Source: Schizochytrium sp. TIO01
Taxonomy: Eukaryota; Sar; Bigyra; Thraustochytrida; Thraustochytriidae
Reading direction: 5' to 3'
Assembly (NCBI GenBank): GCA_004764695.1
Contig: SMSO01000033.1
Span: 573,001-637,000, forward strand
Length of the DNA: 64,000 bases
Shown: piece by piece, positions 1 to 11,674 of the stretch
How positions within the stretch are numbered: position 1 is the first letter of the stretch
Layout: every line of letters begins with the position of its first letter
Notes under the pieces: generated by a model
The model's database searches: none
Seen by the model: only the letters and a program-made list of their open reading frames with translations
What the model was told of the DNA's origin: nothing
Program-made: the position numbers and the translations under genes

Positions 1-261
1 CTGCTTGCGTCGGGCCGCACGGAGTGAGTCTTCTTCGGCATCGATACGCAGCCGCTCGTTCTCTTGAGCATGAAGACGAGCACGGTAGTTTTCCTCCTTT
101 TTCCGCCGCTGCGCTTCAATGGTGTCCGGCCATCGTTTCATTCGTTCCTGAGACATGAGTTGTTTTTCATCCCGACGTTTGTCACCTTCAGTCTTGGCAG
201 GTGGTGCCACGAGGTCCTTGAAGGTCTCATATTGATCCAAGCTAATCCGACGCGGCGGCAT
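1..261 (-). CDS. CFAP210: CFAP210 (CCDC173)-like flagellar protein, 5' end only
   Basis: An open frame of 87 codons runs from an ATG at 259-261 to the window edge without a stop, so only the N-terminus is here. The product is charged and helical (Arg/Lys/Glu-rich). After a start reading MPPRRISLDQYETF comes the stretch ERMKRWPDTIEAQRRKKEEN, which resembles the W-P-(D/N)-T-I segment near the N-terminus of CFAP210/CCDC173. The family is a coiled-coil microtubule-inner protein of doublet microtubules in motile cilia. The identification rests on this short motif and on the helical charged composition. The gene reads away from the window, so its promoter lies in 262-1040. Other trichoplein-like coiled-coil ciliary proteins are possible alternatives. 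Confidence 0.6.
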   Translation of the reverse strand, partial: MPPRRISLDQYETFKDLVAPPAKTEGDKRRDEKQLMSQERMKRWPDTIEAQRRKKEENYRARLHAQENERLRIDAEEDSLRAARRKQ

Positions 262-1040
262 CTTACCCCTTTCTTGAGCTTGAAGTCCACTAGCAGCAGC
301 TTCCACACAACTCCTGTTCAGTCAATGCCAACGCTTGACAGGGTTTTGCAAATACGCCTTTAATAGCTGCGAGCTGACTAGCTGGCTGCCCTGTCGGCTG
401 CCTGCTTGCACCTCAGCACGCACGCTAGCACGCACGCTAGCACGCACTAGCACGCTAGCACGCTCGCTCACTTGAGGGTACTGAGCACAGCTGATGCAAA
501 ACAATGCAGATGCAAAGGCAATGATTTGCAAAGCAAGCTTAAGTACCTAGAGTCCTTGAGCCATCAGAGGAACATGAGCGCACATGTTTTGTCACTTCAA
601 CGGATCCTTTTAGAATAAGAAAACCATTTTGGTGTGTACTCGCTATTACTATGTGATGGTTGTAATCCCTACATATCACCTAGTAACAGGTACTAGTTAG
701 GCCAAGTATTAAATATTTTCTTTGTGAGATTCATGTAGAAGGTTTTAGTGCCTCTATAATGGCATACACATTTTCGCATAGGTAGAAAAATTGCTCCATA
801 AGATTGTTTTTGCTTTGTACATTTGGGACTCAATTAAGGCGAGAGATAAGCAACATCAATTTGAATTTCGTCGTAATGGTTGATAGGACGAGATGCTGAC
901 GAGATGGTCCAATTGCTCTGCAAAATCTTCATTAAGTCTTTTGGGAAAGAAATTAAAAATACTCTTGATGTCTTAATTGTGTTACTTCTTCATTTCGTGA
1001 CATAAGGTCATGACTTGAAAGCAAAAACCTAACAAACTTT
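262..1040. other. Intergenic spacer with a short GC-rich tandem repeat
   Basis: It holds the 5' flank of the CFAP210-like gene and the 3' flank of the FHA-WDR70 gene. At about 416-466 there is an imperfect tandem repeat built from the unit cacgctag, giving alternating CACGC and CTAGCA blocks. The rest is AT-rich and I see no gene in it. Confidence 0.5.
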
Positions 1041-3302
1041 TCATTGGTGACGTGGGCGTTTAGCGTTGTCCATGCGCTCTTCATCTTCTTCCATAGTTGT
1101 TGAAGCAAGGACACGCGGACCCATAATTCTTGCAGCGTGCTCGTCATCGTCATCTCTTCGATGGCTCATCAACTCAGCGCGAATATCATCTGCCGCACTA
1201 TCACGCGTGGGTTTAGGTCCGAATGACTCAGCTTTTGCGCTTGGTGGGAGATCAGGACGCTGGCTGGCCACTGGGTCCTTGCGAATTGTTCTCTCAGAAG
1301 GGCGAGAGTTGGTTCGAATATCTTTACGAAACATAGGCAACGCGTTTGGCAAGATGATATCTTCCTCTCGAATTTTGGGCGCCTCAGAAGAGGCATAGTA
1401 AGCACGTTTCGTGGAGGCACGCCGGTGACTACTCAGTAGTGCACCCTTTGATGAAAGCTCTTTGTCGAAAAGCACCACAGTAGCTCCATTACTGCAGCCG
1501 ATAAAGATTTGGTTCAATTTGTCGTGCCATTGCACAGATACAGGTTTAATCACCATGGAAGATTTTACATCCTCATCATCGTCAGCAACTACCTGATGAG
1601 CATCTTTTTCAGTCTCCTCAATAAATTCTTTTATGCTCAATCGCAATGGACGAGATTTAGGATGTTCCACAGGGAAAATCACGAGGTCACCAAACGTTGT
1701 CTCTCCTGTGATAACAAATTTCCCATTTGGACTAAAAGTTAAACCAGTGCTTGAGGAGTCATTCTCAAGCCGTTCCGATGCAGAAAAGATTTCCCGATAG
1801 TCTCCACGGCGCACAGAAGAGTCCCACAGTTTCAATGTACCGTCTTGGCTTCTTGATGCAAGTTTTTTGCCATCGGGTGAAAATTGAACGCAGGTGATTT
1901 CTTTATCTGGGCTATGCGCAGAACGTACAGTAATGTCTGGGCGAATGTATGCCGCACTTGGACTAACATTCCATATTTGTAAAGACCCGTCAGAGCAACC
2001 GGCCACAATTCGGTCTCCTGAGGGTGTCCAAGCACAGCTGTGTACAGCAACCCGGGTAGCCCTGGCGGTTTTAGTCTTAATAATGCGCAGAGACATAAGA
2101 TGAGAGTCCATGAGTGTACGCTGACTACGCTCAAGATCCCACATACGAACCGTTCCATCAATGCCACTTGTAATGAACATAGTATTGGAAACAGGGCTCC
2201 AGGCTCCGTCCGTGATCATAGATGGATGGCCTTTAGTTTTGGTCATGTCCATCAAGTAGGGATCTCCTTTGGTTGTCCGAGTTTGCTCTCTAGCATCGCG
2301 GTCATAGATCACTGCTACTGAGTCGGCTAGAATTACAAGAAAAAGTTTACCTGTAGGGCTAAAACTTAGCGCACGCACTACCTGGTCTTCTACAGGTCGT
2401 ATTTCTCGGAAGGGCTTGTTCGATTCGTTCATTCCACCGAAATCAAAAATCGAGATCTTGCAGTCATTGCCACCCACAGCAAATCTTGAGCCTGCACGGT
2501 CGATCCCGATGGCACATACAGATTTAGTTTGGGCGTTGATGCAGATGTGCTCGCTATGTGGAACACCTTGGAAGAGCTTGCCTGATGCTGCAAGCGGCTG
2601 AGGTCCTTCGCTGTCATCGTCATCTTCTTCGTCATTGATAATCGAATTGACGTTAGGTTCAGATAGAGACTCTTCTGCTGCAGCCGTTTGTTTGAGAGTC
2701 TTGTAAACTGGAGCAGACGTGCTCATTTCAAGTGCAAGGCGATTAATCTCAGCCTGGCGTTGTTCACGGGTCATGCTTTCCTCATTCATTCTGGCTTGAG
2801 AATTAGACATTGATGTTGATGTTGATGTAGAAGTGTCAGTATCTTTAGCTGAAATAGATTCGGACTTTTCATTCGCCACACTCTTAAGTTGATACAGTTT
2901 TTTACTCGTGCCAAAGCGCAGCACATCTTGGGGGCTTCTTAATGGTACTGGAACATTGGCCTCCAGACGCTCATCATTAATGAATGTGCCCTGGCTCGAG
3001 CCCAAGTCGATGACAACCAACTCCGACTTTCCTGCGTTTGTGAAAACCGGCACCAGAGCTGCATGGACCCTCGAGAGGCTTCCATGGTCCACAACAATAT
3101 CGCAGTTCTTCTCTTTCCGGCCTAGCACCACATATGGCTTCCCGTTGGACTCTGCTGGCCCATGCTTAGAGCCCGAAGCGACGGCCAGACCACCAATATC
3201 TAGTACCTCGCGAACTTCGGTCTTCTTGGGTTTCCGAACCTCTAACACAGCTCCAGACCAAACTCCGCTGGCATTGGCAGCCACTTGACTTGCGATCTCC
3301 AT
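1041..3302 (-). CDS. WDR70: FHA domain fused to WDR70/gastrulation-defective-type WD40 protein
   Basis: 753 residues from an ATG at 3302. Residues about 55-141 form an FHA domain: the GR of YVVLGRKEK (61-62), SRVH (77-80) and GTFIND (105-110) are the phosphothreonine-binding landmarks, and it looks NIPP1-like. Residues about 250-640 are WD40 repeats that follow human WDR70 order, including KGDPYLMDMTKTKGHPSMI, SGIDGTVRMWDLE and FSPDGKKLASRSQDGTLKLW. The C-terminal tail keeps the WDR70 signature ILPNALPMFRK and ends in a basic KRPRHQ segment that may be a nuclear signal. WDR70 is a nuclear protein tied to H2B ubiquitylation and DNA-break repair in fungi and animals. Animal WDR70 as I know it has no FHA domain, so this looks like a lineage-specific fusion that could add phosphopeptide recognition. 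Role is inferred from the family; the two domains are clear in one uninterrupted frame. Confidence 0.85.
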   Translation of the reverse strand: MEIASQVAANASGVWSGAVLEVRKPKKTEVREVLDIGGLAVASGSKHGPAESNGKPYVVLGRKEKNCDIVVDHGSLSRVHAALVPVFTNAGKSELVVIDLGSSQGTFINDERLEANVPVPLRSPQDVLRFGTSKKLYQLKSVANEKSESISAKDTDTSTSTSTSMSNSQARMNEESMTREQRQAEINRLALEMSTSAPVYKTLKQTAAAEESLSEPNVNSIINDEEDDDDSEGPQPLAASGKLFQGVPHSEHICINAQTKSVCAIGIDRAGSRFAVGGNDCKISIFDFGGMNESNKPFREIRPVEDQVVRALSFSPTGKLFLVILADSVAVIYDRDAREQTRTTKGDPYLMDMTKTKGHPSMITDGAWSPVSNTMFITSGIDGTVRMWDLERSQRTLMDSHLMSLRIIKTKTARATRVAVHSCAWTPSGDRIVAGCSDGSLQIWNVSPSAAYIRPDITVRSAHSPDKEITCVQFSPDGKKLASRSQDGTLKLWDSSVRRGDYREIFSASERLENDSSSTGLTFSPNGKFVITGETTFGDLVIFPVEHPKSRPLRLSIKEFIEETEKDAHQVVADDDEDVKSSMVIKPVSVQWHDKLNQIFIGCSNGATVVLFDKELSSKGALLSSHRRASTKRAYYASSEAPKIREEDIILPNALPMFRKDIRTNSRPSERTIRKDPVASQRPDLPPSAKAESFGPKPTRDSAADDIRAELMSHRRDDDDEHAARIMGPRVLASTTMEEDEERMDNAKRPRHQ

Positions 3303-6300
3303 CTTTGCAGCGCACAGTAAGAGACTCTATACGTGGATTCTGGTCGAGCTGCGACTTCCTCGCTTTCCACAACGAGGCATCGTCTTCATTCTCCCTTAGT
3401 ATCTTGGTGGTACTTAGCGATCTACACTAATTCTTTTTAAAATTGAAAATAAATAATGATAAGGTTGACTTACTTTCTGCATAGGGCTTAAGGTATCTAT
3501 CTATCTATCTATCTATCTATCAAATGACCATCATGATATGATTTTTATTATTGATGACTAAAGACTCAGGGATTGACTAAATAAAAATGTATGCTTGTGC
3601 CAAGTACGAATACAACATGGGAGAGCAAGCTCTTTTGCAAAGAAGGCTACAAATTAGCCACATGTCATCTAAGGTTTTGCGTTAGGAGCAGGTTGAGGCT
3701 CACCAACGTTGGCGAGAGCTTGTGGCTCCTGCCTTCCAATTCGAAAGATGGAGAATAACTTTGAGAGCGCTCTACTATAGTAGGTCCTTTCTAAAAAGAG
3801 TGTGGCCCAGAGTCAATGGGCCCATTGCTCAATGGACCATCGCTTCATCTGCTGGCTTGATTGCGGCATCTCAAAATTATGATTAGCTTGAAGACGTAAT
3901 ACGGACCATACGCTAAGTCACACTGACTGGCTAATGTTTGAACGCGCAGTGCTTGGGAAGAATAAGATTTTAATTTTCAGCTTCAATAAAGAACAAGAAC
4001 CATTTATAACACCCCATATGTCATCATACTGAAGAATTAGAAAGTATACGAGTATAATTTGTTAAGTTGTAGATATTAGATCACGTATCAATTATTGTAT
4101 CAAGTTCTTAGTCGTCCAGTGCAACAACCTGCAACAGGACAATATTAGAAGCTAAAGTATGACTTGAAATTCAACATTCTAAAGAAACGTAGAGTCGCAT
4201 AACCAAGCCTTCCGTTATTTTTCTTTCGAACTCAACCTTGTCGTTGTGCGCTCTCACTCAATTAGCCTTTAGGACCATATGTATGGTTCATTGTCACTTT
4301 CATCATAATAAGAGAGACCACATGACATGATAGATTTTCACACAAAATAAAAGCTACTTCTACTACAAACAAATTTGGTATGAGGATATGCGTTTTTACC
4401 ACTGGCATGTGAAATGATTTATTTAGGTTCGGATGGAGTATCTACTTTCCTGCCTAGCCTCGGTCGTTAGAGTGCAACTGGAAAAAACATCTTTGACTCG
4501 AGGAGATGTAGAGCGCTTGATACGGCACATTCAAATTTTGAGTTGGAAGCTAATTTGTAGCCTCATCATGATCATACCACATCAAAAAGGTTGTCATTGT
4601 AGTTTGATATTCTAAAAAACTAAAAGAGTTGGCCAAGTCAGGTCTTCCTAGACCCAGCCATAGAGCCCTAGCCATTCATTTTTGTAGCAGCCTGGCTGGC
4701 AGCATCAGAAACAGCTGGTGAGCTACGTTTTTGCAAAACGGAAGATACTCCGCCTCTGGCACCTTTTCAGATTCCAGCGTCGTTCGTTTGCTACGCTAGC
4801 TAGGTACTGACTGCATAGGTACCTCTAGTCTAGAGGGAGTATTTCGCCATTCTGAATTGCTGTGCCAGCGCGTGCAGAGGAAATAGAAGAAGCAGCAGAA
4901 GAAGCTCCTGAAGTCTGCAGTCGCTAACAAATTGGATAGTGGCCAATAGATTGGGTCGAATCATCCTAGTCCGTGTTCCTCATAGGGTTGTAAAAGGGTA
5001 AGATCAGCAAGAGAGTTTGAGCGAGGGATACAAAACCCTTCCAAATTACTATTGCTATCATATAGGCACCTAGTTGCTAGTCAGAACATAGGTAGTAGTA
5101 GGTGCTCTGCGAAATGCTTTTTCTGGGATTAAAAATAAACTTATAAAGCTCTGCAGACTCCAAGTGTATATTCTAATTAGAATATGGGCCCTACGAGATT
5201 ACAAAGGCTTTTCTTTGACAAGAGGCGGCAAAAGTTTCAGTGTGGCTAGTAAATCATCTAACAAGTTTGAGCCATGGACTCTCCTATTATCGTGACGCAA
5301 GACATAAAGAAAAAGGTCAAATTTTATGAAAAGTCAAGATAGTCATGGAAACTCCATACAATTGTATGCTACTACCGAGGTACTGCACTGCAAACTTCAA
5401 GCTTCATGATCGTACCTAGTGCCTAGTAGCTTCTTGCATTGACAAGAGTTGCACTCCACTGTCTCGATTGAACTTTCACACTTAGTGATTGGGTGATAAA
5501 AATAAACATTGACCCCAATGCTAAAGAGGTTACTAAATTGCTCCCGAACCACGTTGTTTCTCCGGCTTGGTCCTCGAGACCTCTATTTCTACTACTTAGC
5601 CAGTCGATGAAATAAGGGCCAAGATGCCGATTGCTCCTCGACGCTTAACGACACATGAATACTTTAGAAAGGCTCTCGTACAGGCTAACTATACGTATCT
5701 ATAGCAGTGCACGCACGTGCAAATAAGAGATTCTCAACTTGTCTGCTACAGTGAATACTGAACCTAAGGTGTCGGGGGAGTCGCCAGTTGCTTAGCGAGT
5801 TTGACATTCGAGCGGCGCTATTTCGATACTATCGATTATCTTACCATCGTCGATGAGGGTACGATTGTATCCTCACCTATTCGCAGTCAGGCACTCTGCA
5901 AATAGATAATCCTCCTGCCTCGGTGTCGCAATTGGAACTCCAAGTGCGTCTTGTGGAGAACTTCATTTTTTAAACAGTGAAGAACTGCAGTCTCACTAAT
6001 CAGAGATAATGAGTCACAACGTGAACATCTTTTGGCTTTAATCGCTCATGGAAGAACTTGAACTGTTGAAATTAGTGTGGAGGTACCCAATTATCTTTGC
6101 AGTCCGGTCCAGAGCAATAGACCAAGTCGGGCCGAGACCCCAAGTTTGTTCTCCCTACTTTCAGGTTTGCAAATCGTCATTGCAACGACAAAGGAGCTTG
6201 AAGCTGTTGCTAATCCGATCAATAAATCATTTGCTTTGGATCTGGCTGAGCATTTGATGTTGGCTTGACCAACCAAATCCTTGCTGGAATAACCTACAAT

Positions 6301-7867
6301 AATAAGAACGCTTCAAGCACGCTGACAGAACCACTTAATTTGATTAATTAATTGATTTTAAAAAATATAGTTTGTGTAGTCCACTCGAAGGTGAGGGTGA
6401 GTGACTCTGATCCAATGAAATGGGCCCGTAGACCTCAGCCTGACAACAGCCACTTTCACATGTCAGAGGTAATCATAGGTTAAAATACTGGGTGAAAACG
6501 CAAGCCCCAAATAATCATGGCCAACAGCGAGGAATATGATTTATCGTCCTACTAGTGCCTACATAGGCAGTAGTGGCGGTGCTACTGAAAAAGGTGAAAG
6601 TGCAGAATGATTGTGTTTGGTGTTGATTTATGTAGGTAGTAGGTAGTACCTATGTACACAATCAATCAATCAATCGATCCATCGATCAATCAATAAATGA
6701 ACAAAGAAATAAAGACATCTGAAACTTCTCGTTGGAATGCTTCTCGGGCTGAGCGAAGAAACAGAATGGGAGGAGCGACAAGTCAAGGTTTTTGCAAGGA
6801 CGCTCAACAGCACTGTGCACGCCCGTAGAGTACCAGCGTGTGGGTGCTGTGAAGCTTGGAAAGAGCAACTACGAGGTAGGCCGAAATCAAAGAGCCCCAC
6901 TCTCTTAAAATCCTTGAACTTGAAGTTGGGGGTTAACACTCAAGCCAAGACATTCCATTCACTCATTGCAACAGCTTGCTGCTGTAGGCAGGTAGGTAGG
7001 TAGGTACCTAGCGACGTAGTGCTGCCTTAACACGCGGTGTTCGAGTTAGATTGAATGAATGCAGTTGGGACCGGAGTGCGATTGATCTGTCTTCGTTCCG
7101 TCGTGAGTCTTTTCACTCTTCCATCTCAACTTTGCACAGTTTGATCATTCGTCGCGTGCAAAAGTGTTATAATGTTGAAGGGCCACCTGGTCCTTCAAGG
7201 AATACAAAGACCAGCTCCCTCCTTACTAGACTGAAATTCCCCGAGTGGAGAAATGTGTCAGTTTGTAACGTTAAAGAGTGCATTAAAAGTAGTAAATTTT
7301 GTTTTTCCGTGAGGGAGTTAAAAAGGGAAGTTTGCAGTGAGTATAGCTGAGTAGTGACGGAGCTTCATTATACTCAGCACGTGCCGAGTGGCAATGCTCA
7401 GTCAACACACATAATTGATTCATAGATTGATCACTAAGTCAAATCCACTACATGCTGTAATCTTTCCACGGACTGACAGAAAAGCAAAACCAAATCTCGA
7501 GCTCGCTGACGAGCGGTGTTTTGATCACTCGTCTATCTATCTATCTTTTCAGTGAGCAGCAACCTTGCTCGCTGTAACTTCGAGGTTTTCGGTCACATCA
7601 CGAATCGTGGCACGTAGTTTCACGCGCTCAGTACACAAGAAAGCCCCGTCTACACGCGAGAACTCTTGTCTGAAAGACTATCAGACAAGCAGGGCGTGGT
7701 GCAAATCGCGGAATTGTATACTGCTGGTCGAGACTTGAAAAGTCCTGACTTTGATCATTATCAACAAGCTCTTGCAGGCATATCCACAGCTTGCTTGCTC
7801 TGTGTGTTTTCAAAAGTTCTCTGTTAGTTGACTCGGTTGACTACTTTGTGTTTCTAATTTCATCAAG
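3303..7867. other. Gene-poor spacer, 4.6 kb
   Basis: It separates the FHA-WDR70 gene (transcribed leftward) from the NMA111-like gene (rightward), so both promoters must lie in it. It is AT-rich. A (CTAT)n microsatellite sits at 3494-3520 and imperfect ATCA/ATCG repeats lie near 6659-6697. GGTAGGTA-type short repeats recur (for example 6993-7010). Open frames are under 100 codons and none looks like a conserved protein. I found no tRNA or rRNA signature. Confidence 0.5.
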
Positions 7868-10800
7868 ATGGGTACTATGAAAAAGCTTTTCTGTGCTCCC
7901 GGTAGCGGGGCATCTTTGTCTCGCAACAAGGTGGAGACTGCCCCTGCCCCTACCCCAGCTGTTATTGAGCCAGGTGCTGATGCTGCTGATGAAACCCCCG
8001 AGGTTGTCGAGGCCAACGTCGGGGCCCGTGCCAGTCTTCGCAAATCTCTTTCAAAGAAGATTGGCTTGGACAGCATCGGTGGCGGCGAGAACCCTGCCGG
8101 AGATCGCTCTTCCAAGCGACTCTCTTCTCGTCTTTCTGGCCGCGGATCTCTTCGTGCTGCGTCTACTGTGATGGCATTTCCGAACTTTGAAGAGACTGTG
8201 AACCACGCTATCAACGGCATTGTGGTCCTCAATATGACCTACGAGCGCCCGTACGAGGGTGGCGGACGCGGCTGTGGTGGAGCTACAGGCTTTGTTGTCG
8301 ACAAAAAGTTGGGAATCATCCTTACTAACCGCCACGTCGTAACTGGTGCGCCAATGCGCGCAGTCGCAACCTTTCAGAGCAAGGAAGAAGTTGAACTTAC
8401 TCCAATCTACTCTGACCCCATCCATGACTTTGGATTCTTTCGTTTTGACCCGTCTGAGGTCAAGTATCAAGAGCTCGTGGAAATCCCACTCGCCCCAGAA
8501 CGTGCCAAGATTGGCACTGACATTCGCGTCTGCGGTAACGACAACGGCGAAAAGCTGGCCATTCTCAGTGGTACACTAGCTCGTCTTGACCGCAACGCAC
8601 CCATGTATGGAGGCCCGTACTCTGATCATAACACATTTTACCTCTCGGCTGCCTCAAACACCTCCGGAGGATCGTCGGGCTCTCCCGTCCTCGACAGTGA
8701 TGGTTATGCTGTAGGCCTTAATGCTGGAGGTGCATTCTTTGCTGCCTCAAGCTTTTACCTCCCCCTAGACCGTGTTGTTCGCACCTTCAAGTACATCCAG
8801 AAGGGTGAACTTCCTCCGCGCCGAACGATCCAGACAATTTTTGTGCATCAGTCTTTCGTGGAGGTAGAACGCCTCGGTCTTCCAGATAAGGAGCAGGCAG
8901 CCTTCCGCAAGAGCTTCCCGAAGTCGTCTGGTTTACTCACAGTTGACGAAGTCATTCCAGAGAGTCAGGCAGAGGCTTTGGGGCTAAAGCCTGGAGATGT
9001 ACTCATTCGCATGAATGGGAAGCGGATTTGTGATTTTGTTTCCTTTGAGGAAATCATTGACTCTAGCGAGCAAGTCACGCTCAACCTGCGCCGTGGAACT
9101 GAGGACATTGAGGTCAACCTTGACACTGAGGACCTGCATACGATGATGGCCACTGATCTCCTGGAGATCTCCAATGGTGCTCTTCACACTCTTTCCTATA
9201 TGCAAGCTGTTGCATCCCACCGCGCTGTTGGTGGTGTTATTCTTGCGCAGACTGGCTACATGTTTGACCGAGCCATGGTCCCGAGTAACATTGTCATCAA
9301 GGCGGTTGGTGACCAGCCTACGCCAGATCTCGAATCCTTCGCTCGTGCCATGGATAAGCTTAATGACCTTGACAAGGTTAGTATCACTTTCACAAGTGTC
9401 ATGGACAAGCACCGCAAGCAGGTTCGACCAATCCAGATTGAACGCCGCTGGTTCCCCTGGGTTCGTCGTGAGCGTACCTTCGAGGAGGGAGCCTGGGAGT
9501 GGAAGGAGCGCGCCTGGATCACGGAAGACGGTATCGAGGATGATACACCTGCACCGAAAAAGAAGGTTGATAACGGACCTCGCAAGGTCCAAGTGCTTGA
9601 TGAGGAGGACCCTCGCCTCTGTGTAGTTACCTTTCAGGCACCCATCCCTATCTCTGAAGTCATGTCGAACTCCTACATTGGCTGCGGTGTAATCATCGAT
9701 ACGAAAGAGGGTCTAGTGATCTGTGACCGTAACACTGTTCCTTCCACACTTGGTAATGTTTCTGTGACAATTGCCGGCACTGTGGAACTTGAAGCGAAGG
9801 TATTGTTTGTGCACCCAATGCACAACCTTGCTTTAATTCAGTACGATTCCAACAAGGTTGAGGTTGAGCTTGGTGAGAGTGAGGCTGCCACCCGTGGTCT
9901 CGGACTCGAGGCCGCAGAGCCGTCCCCAGAGGAGCTCAAAAGCGGTTCGGTGACGAAGCTGGTTGGCTTTACTGGTCAGATGCAGCAGGTCTCGCAAAAG
10001 GTCACCGTTACGGTTGTAAAGCATGTTCAATCTGGCACTGCAAACATGGACAACATGGGTGATTTCTTCCTCTTCTTTGGTGGTGGTTCCAACTTCTCTG
10101 GCGGTGCCAAGAACCAAATTACTATTGAGATAGATAACAACAACCTCGACAACGTTGGTGGAGTTTTGCTTGACGACGAAGGCCGCGTTCAGGCATTCTG
10201 GTTCGATTTCTGGGGATACAAGATGGGTGTACCAGCGTCTATTGTCTACGACGCAGTTGCCCGCTTTCGGGCTGGAGAACCTCTTCGCAGTCTTGCCTGT
10301 GAGCTTGGCACCATCCCGCTTTCCAAGGCCGCCTCTGCGCTTGGTCTCACCGATGAGTGGGTGGCTGAGTTTAGCCAGAGCTCGAAGAACCGCCATGTTC
10401 TCTCCGTTTCGACTGTTATGATTGGCTCCAAGTCCGATGGTAAACTTGAGCCTGGTGACATCATTTTGGCTATTGATGACCAGCCTATGGTAGACTACCG
10501 TGCTGTGGAGCAGGCAACCGCTGACAAAGATCAGGTCACCGTGACTGTACTTCGTGACCTGGCTGAGGAGGCGATTACCATTGATACTACAGAGCTTCCT
10601 TATGACGGCTGTACTCGTGTGGTTCTTTGGGCTGGTGCTATTCTTCAATCTGCTCCGCTTGACCTTGCTTTCCGTGGATTCCTTCCTGAGGGTTCTCAGG
10701 GCAAGGGTGTCATGTGCTCAGGTTTATACGGTGGTTCCCCTGCAAACCAGTACGGTTTGCGTACACAGGTATTCGTGACTGCAATCAACGAATTTCCCAC

Positions 10801-10981
10801 TCCCGACCTTGATTCCTTCGCAGAGGCTGTGAAGGATCTCCCTGATGACGAGTTCATTCGTGTCCATACCATGACATTTGACGGGGTCCAAGATGTCACA
10901 CCTCTCAAGCTTGATAACCTTTACTGGGAAAAACGTGAGCTTAACTACGACGAGGATACTTACAGTTGGGAATACGTATAA
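7868..10981 (+). CDS. NMA111: NMA111/DEG7-type double trypsin-like protease with PDZ domains
   Basis: 1037 residues. The first protease domain (about 110-310) has an intact HtrA-type triad: His156 in TNRHVV, Asp187 in HDFGFFRFD, and Ser270 in the GGSSGSP motif. PDZ-like segments follow near 345-430 and 435-530. A second trypsin-like half (about 590-800) is degenerate: the position of the His motif reads DRNTV and the serine loop reads NVGGVLL, so it is probably structural. Two more PDZ-like segments follow at about 830-1010. This duplicated layout and length match fungal NMA111 and plant DEG7, which act in nuclear proteolysis/apoptosis and in chloroplast repair respectively. The first 105 residues are a Ser/Arg/Lys-rich extension with several SRKS/SSKR-like sites; its role is unknown. 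The start has a favourable aagATGG context. Confidence 0.9.
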   Translation: MGTMKKLFCAPGSGASLSRNKVETAPAPTPAVIEPGADAADETPEVVEANVGARASLRKSLSKKIGLDSIGGGENPAGDRSSKRLSSRLSGRGSLRAASTVMAFPNFEETVNHAINGIVVLNMTYERPYEGGGRGCGGATGFVVDKKLGIILTNRHVVTGAPMRAVATFQSKEEVELTPIYSDPIHDFGFFRFDPSEVKYQELVEIPLAPERAKIGTDIRVCGNDNGEKLAILSGTLARLDRNAPMYGGPYSDHNTFYLSAASNTSGGSSGSPVLDSDGYAVGLNAGGAFFAASSFYLPLDRVVRTFKYIQKGELPPRRTIQTIFVHQSFVEVERLGLPDKEQAAFRKSFPKSSGLLTVDEVIPESQAEALGLKPGDVLIRMNGKRICDFVSFEEIIDSSEQVTLNLRRGTEDIEVNLDTEDLHTMMATDLLEISNGALHTLSYMQAVASHRAVGGVILAQTGYMFDRAMVPSNIVIKAVGDQPTPDLESFARAMDKLNDLDKVSITFTSVMDKHRKQVRPIQIERRWFPWVRRERTFEEGAWEWKERAWITEDGIEDDTPAPKKKVDNGPRKVQVLDEEDPRLCVVTFQAPIPISEVMSNSYIGCGVIIDTKEGLVICDRNTVPSTLGNVSVTIAGTVELEAKVLFVHPMHNLALIQYDSNKVEVELGESEAATRGLGLEAAEPSPEELKSGSVTKLVGFTGQMQQVSQKVTVTVVKHVQSGTANMDNMGDFFLFFGGGSNFSGGAKNQITIEIDNNNLDNVGGVLLDDEGRVQAFWFDFWGYKMGVPASIVYDAVARFRAGEPLRSLACELGTIPLSKAASALGLTDEWVAEFSQSSKNRHVLSVSTVMIGSKSDGKLEPGDIILAIDDQPMVDYRAVEQATADKDQVTVTVLRDLAEEAITIDTTELPYDGCTRVVLWAGAILQSAPLDLAFRGFLPEGSQGKGVMCSGLYGGSPANQYGLRTQVFVTAINEFPTPDLDSFAEAVKDLPDDEFIRVHTMTFDGVQDVTPLKLDNLYWEKRELNYDEDTYSWEYV

Positions 10982-11674
10982 ATTTGCCTTCTTCATAATG
11001 AAAATATGTTTTCTTTTTTTCTTTATTCGTATGTGCTTCTGAAAGACATGCATTGCTGCACTATATCAATGGTGCTCACTTCAAGAGACGACTTGGATGA
11101 TTGGGGTCATAGGGCACCCGCAATTACGATGTGGTTCATCGTGTAAATTAGCAATCGAAAGCTCTCCCAAGCAAGTCTGACTGTTTCGGTCGAGCATATT
11201 ATTAAATTATTATTTCGCAGGATATGATTCACTGTACTCCCTGCTCATACAAAGGAAAGGTAAAATTTGTAAAAACTTGTATCGCATAGTTTGTATATTT
11301 CACTTCTCTATCTTTGCAGAGCAAGTGTGACCGAGCGACCAGCAAGATGATAGCGTGCACTATACTTCAGTATGTCTCTTGACAAGATATAATTTCAGAA
11401 GAACATCCATCTTACCTGAGTAGGTCGTATGAACCTACCTTACCAAGCTCTCCACTCTCACTAGTTAGAAGGGAATAAGTTAAAATCTTTTAGCTTGAGA
11501 ATACAAGAATGATACGCAGAACATCTGGAACTGAAGAACTTTCATGAGTAAATAGTAGAGAGGCAGGCACAAAGACCAAAACTATTCTAGGCTTCTTTCC
11601 TCGCGAGCTTAGCAACTTTAGACCAGGCTCGAGGATACGAGAAAGGTCACTGCGTACTACGCCATTCGGGTGAC
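10982..11674. other. Intergenic spacer before GID8
   Basis: AT-rich, about 690 bases. It contains the 3' end of the protease gene (T-rich stretch at 11008-11025) and the promoter side of GID8. I see no gene or repeat array. Confidence 0.4.

Noticed and set aside
9833-10648. 271-codon minus-strand frame
   Set aside because: Antisense to the second half of the NMA111-like protease; no motif and no independent support.
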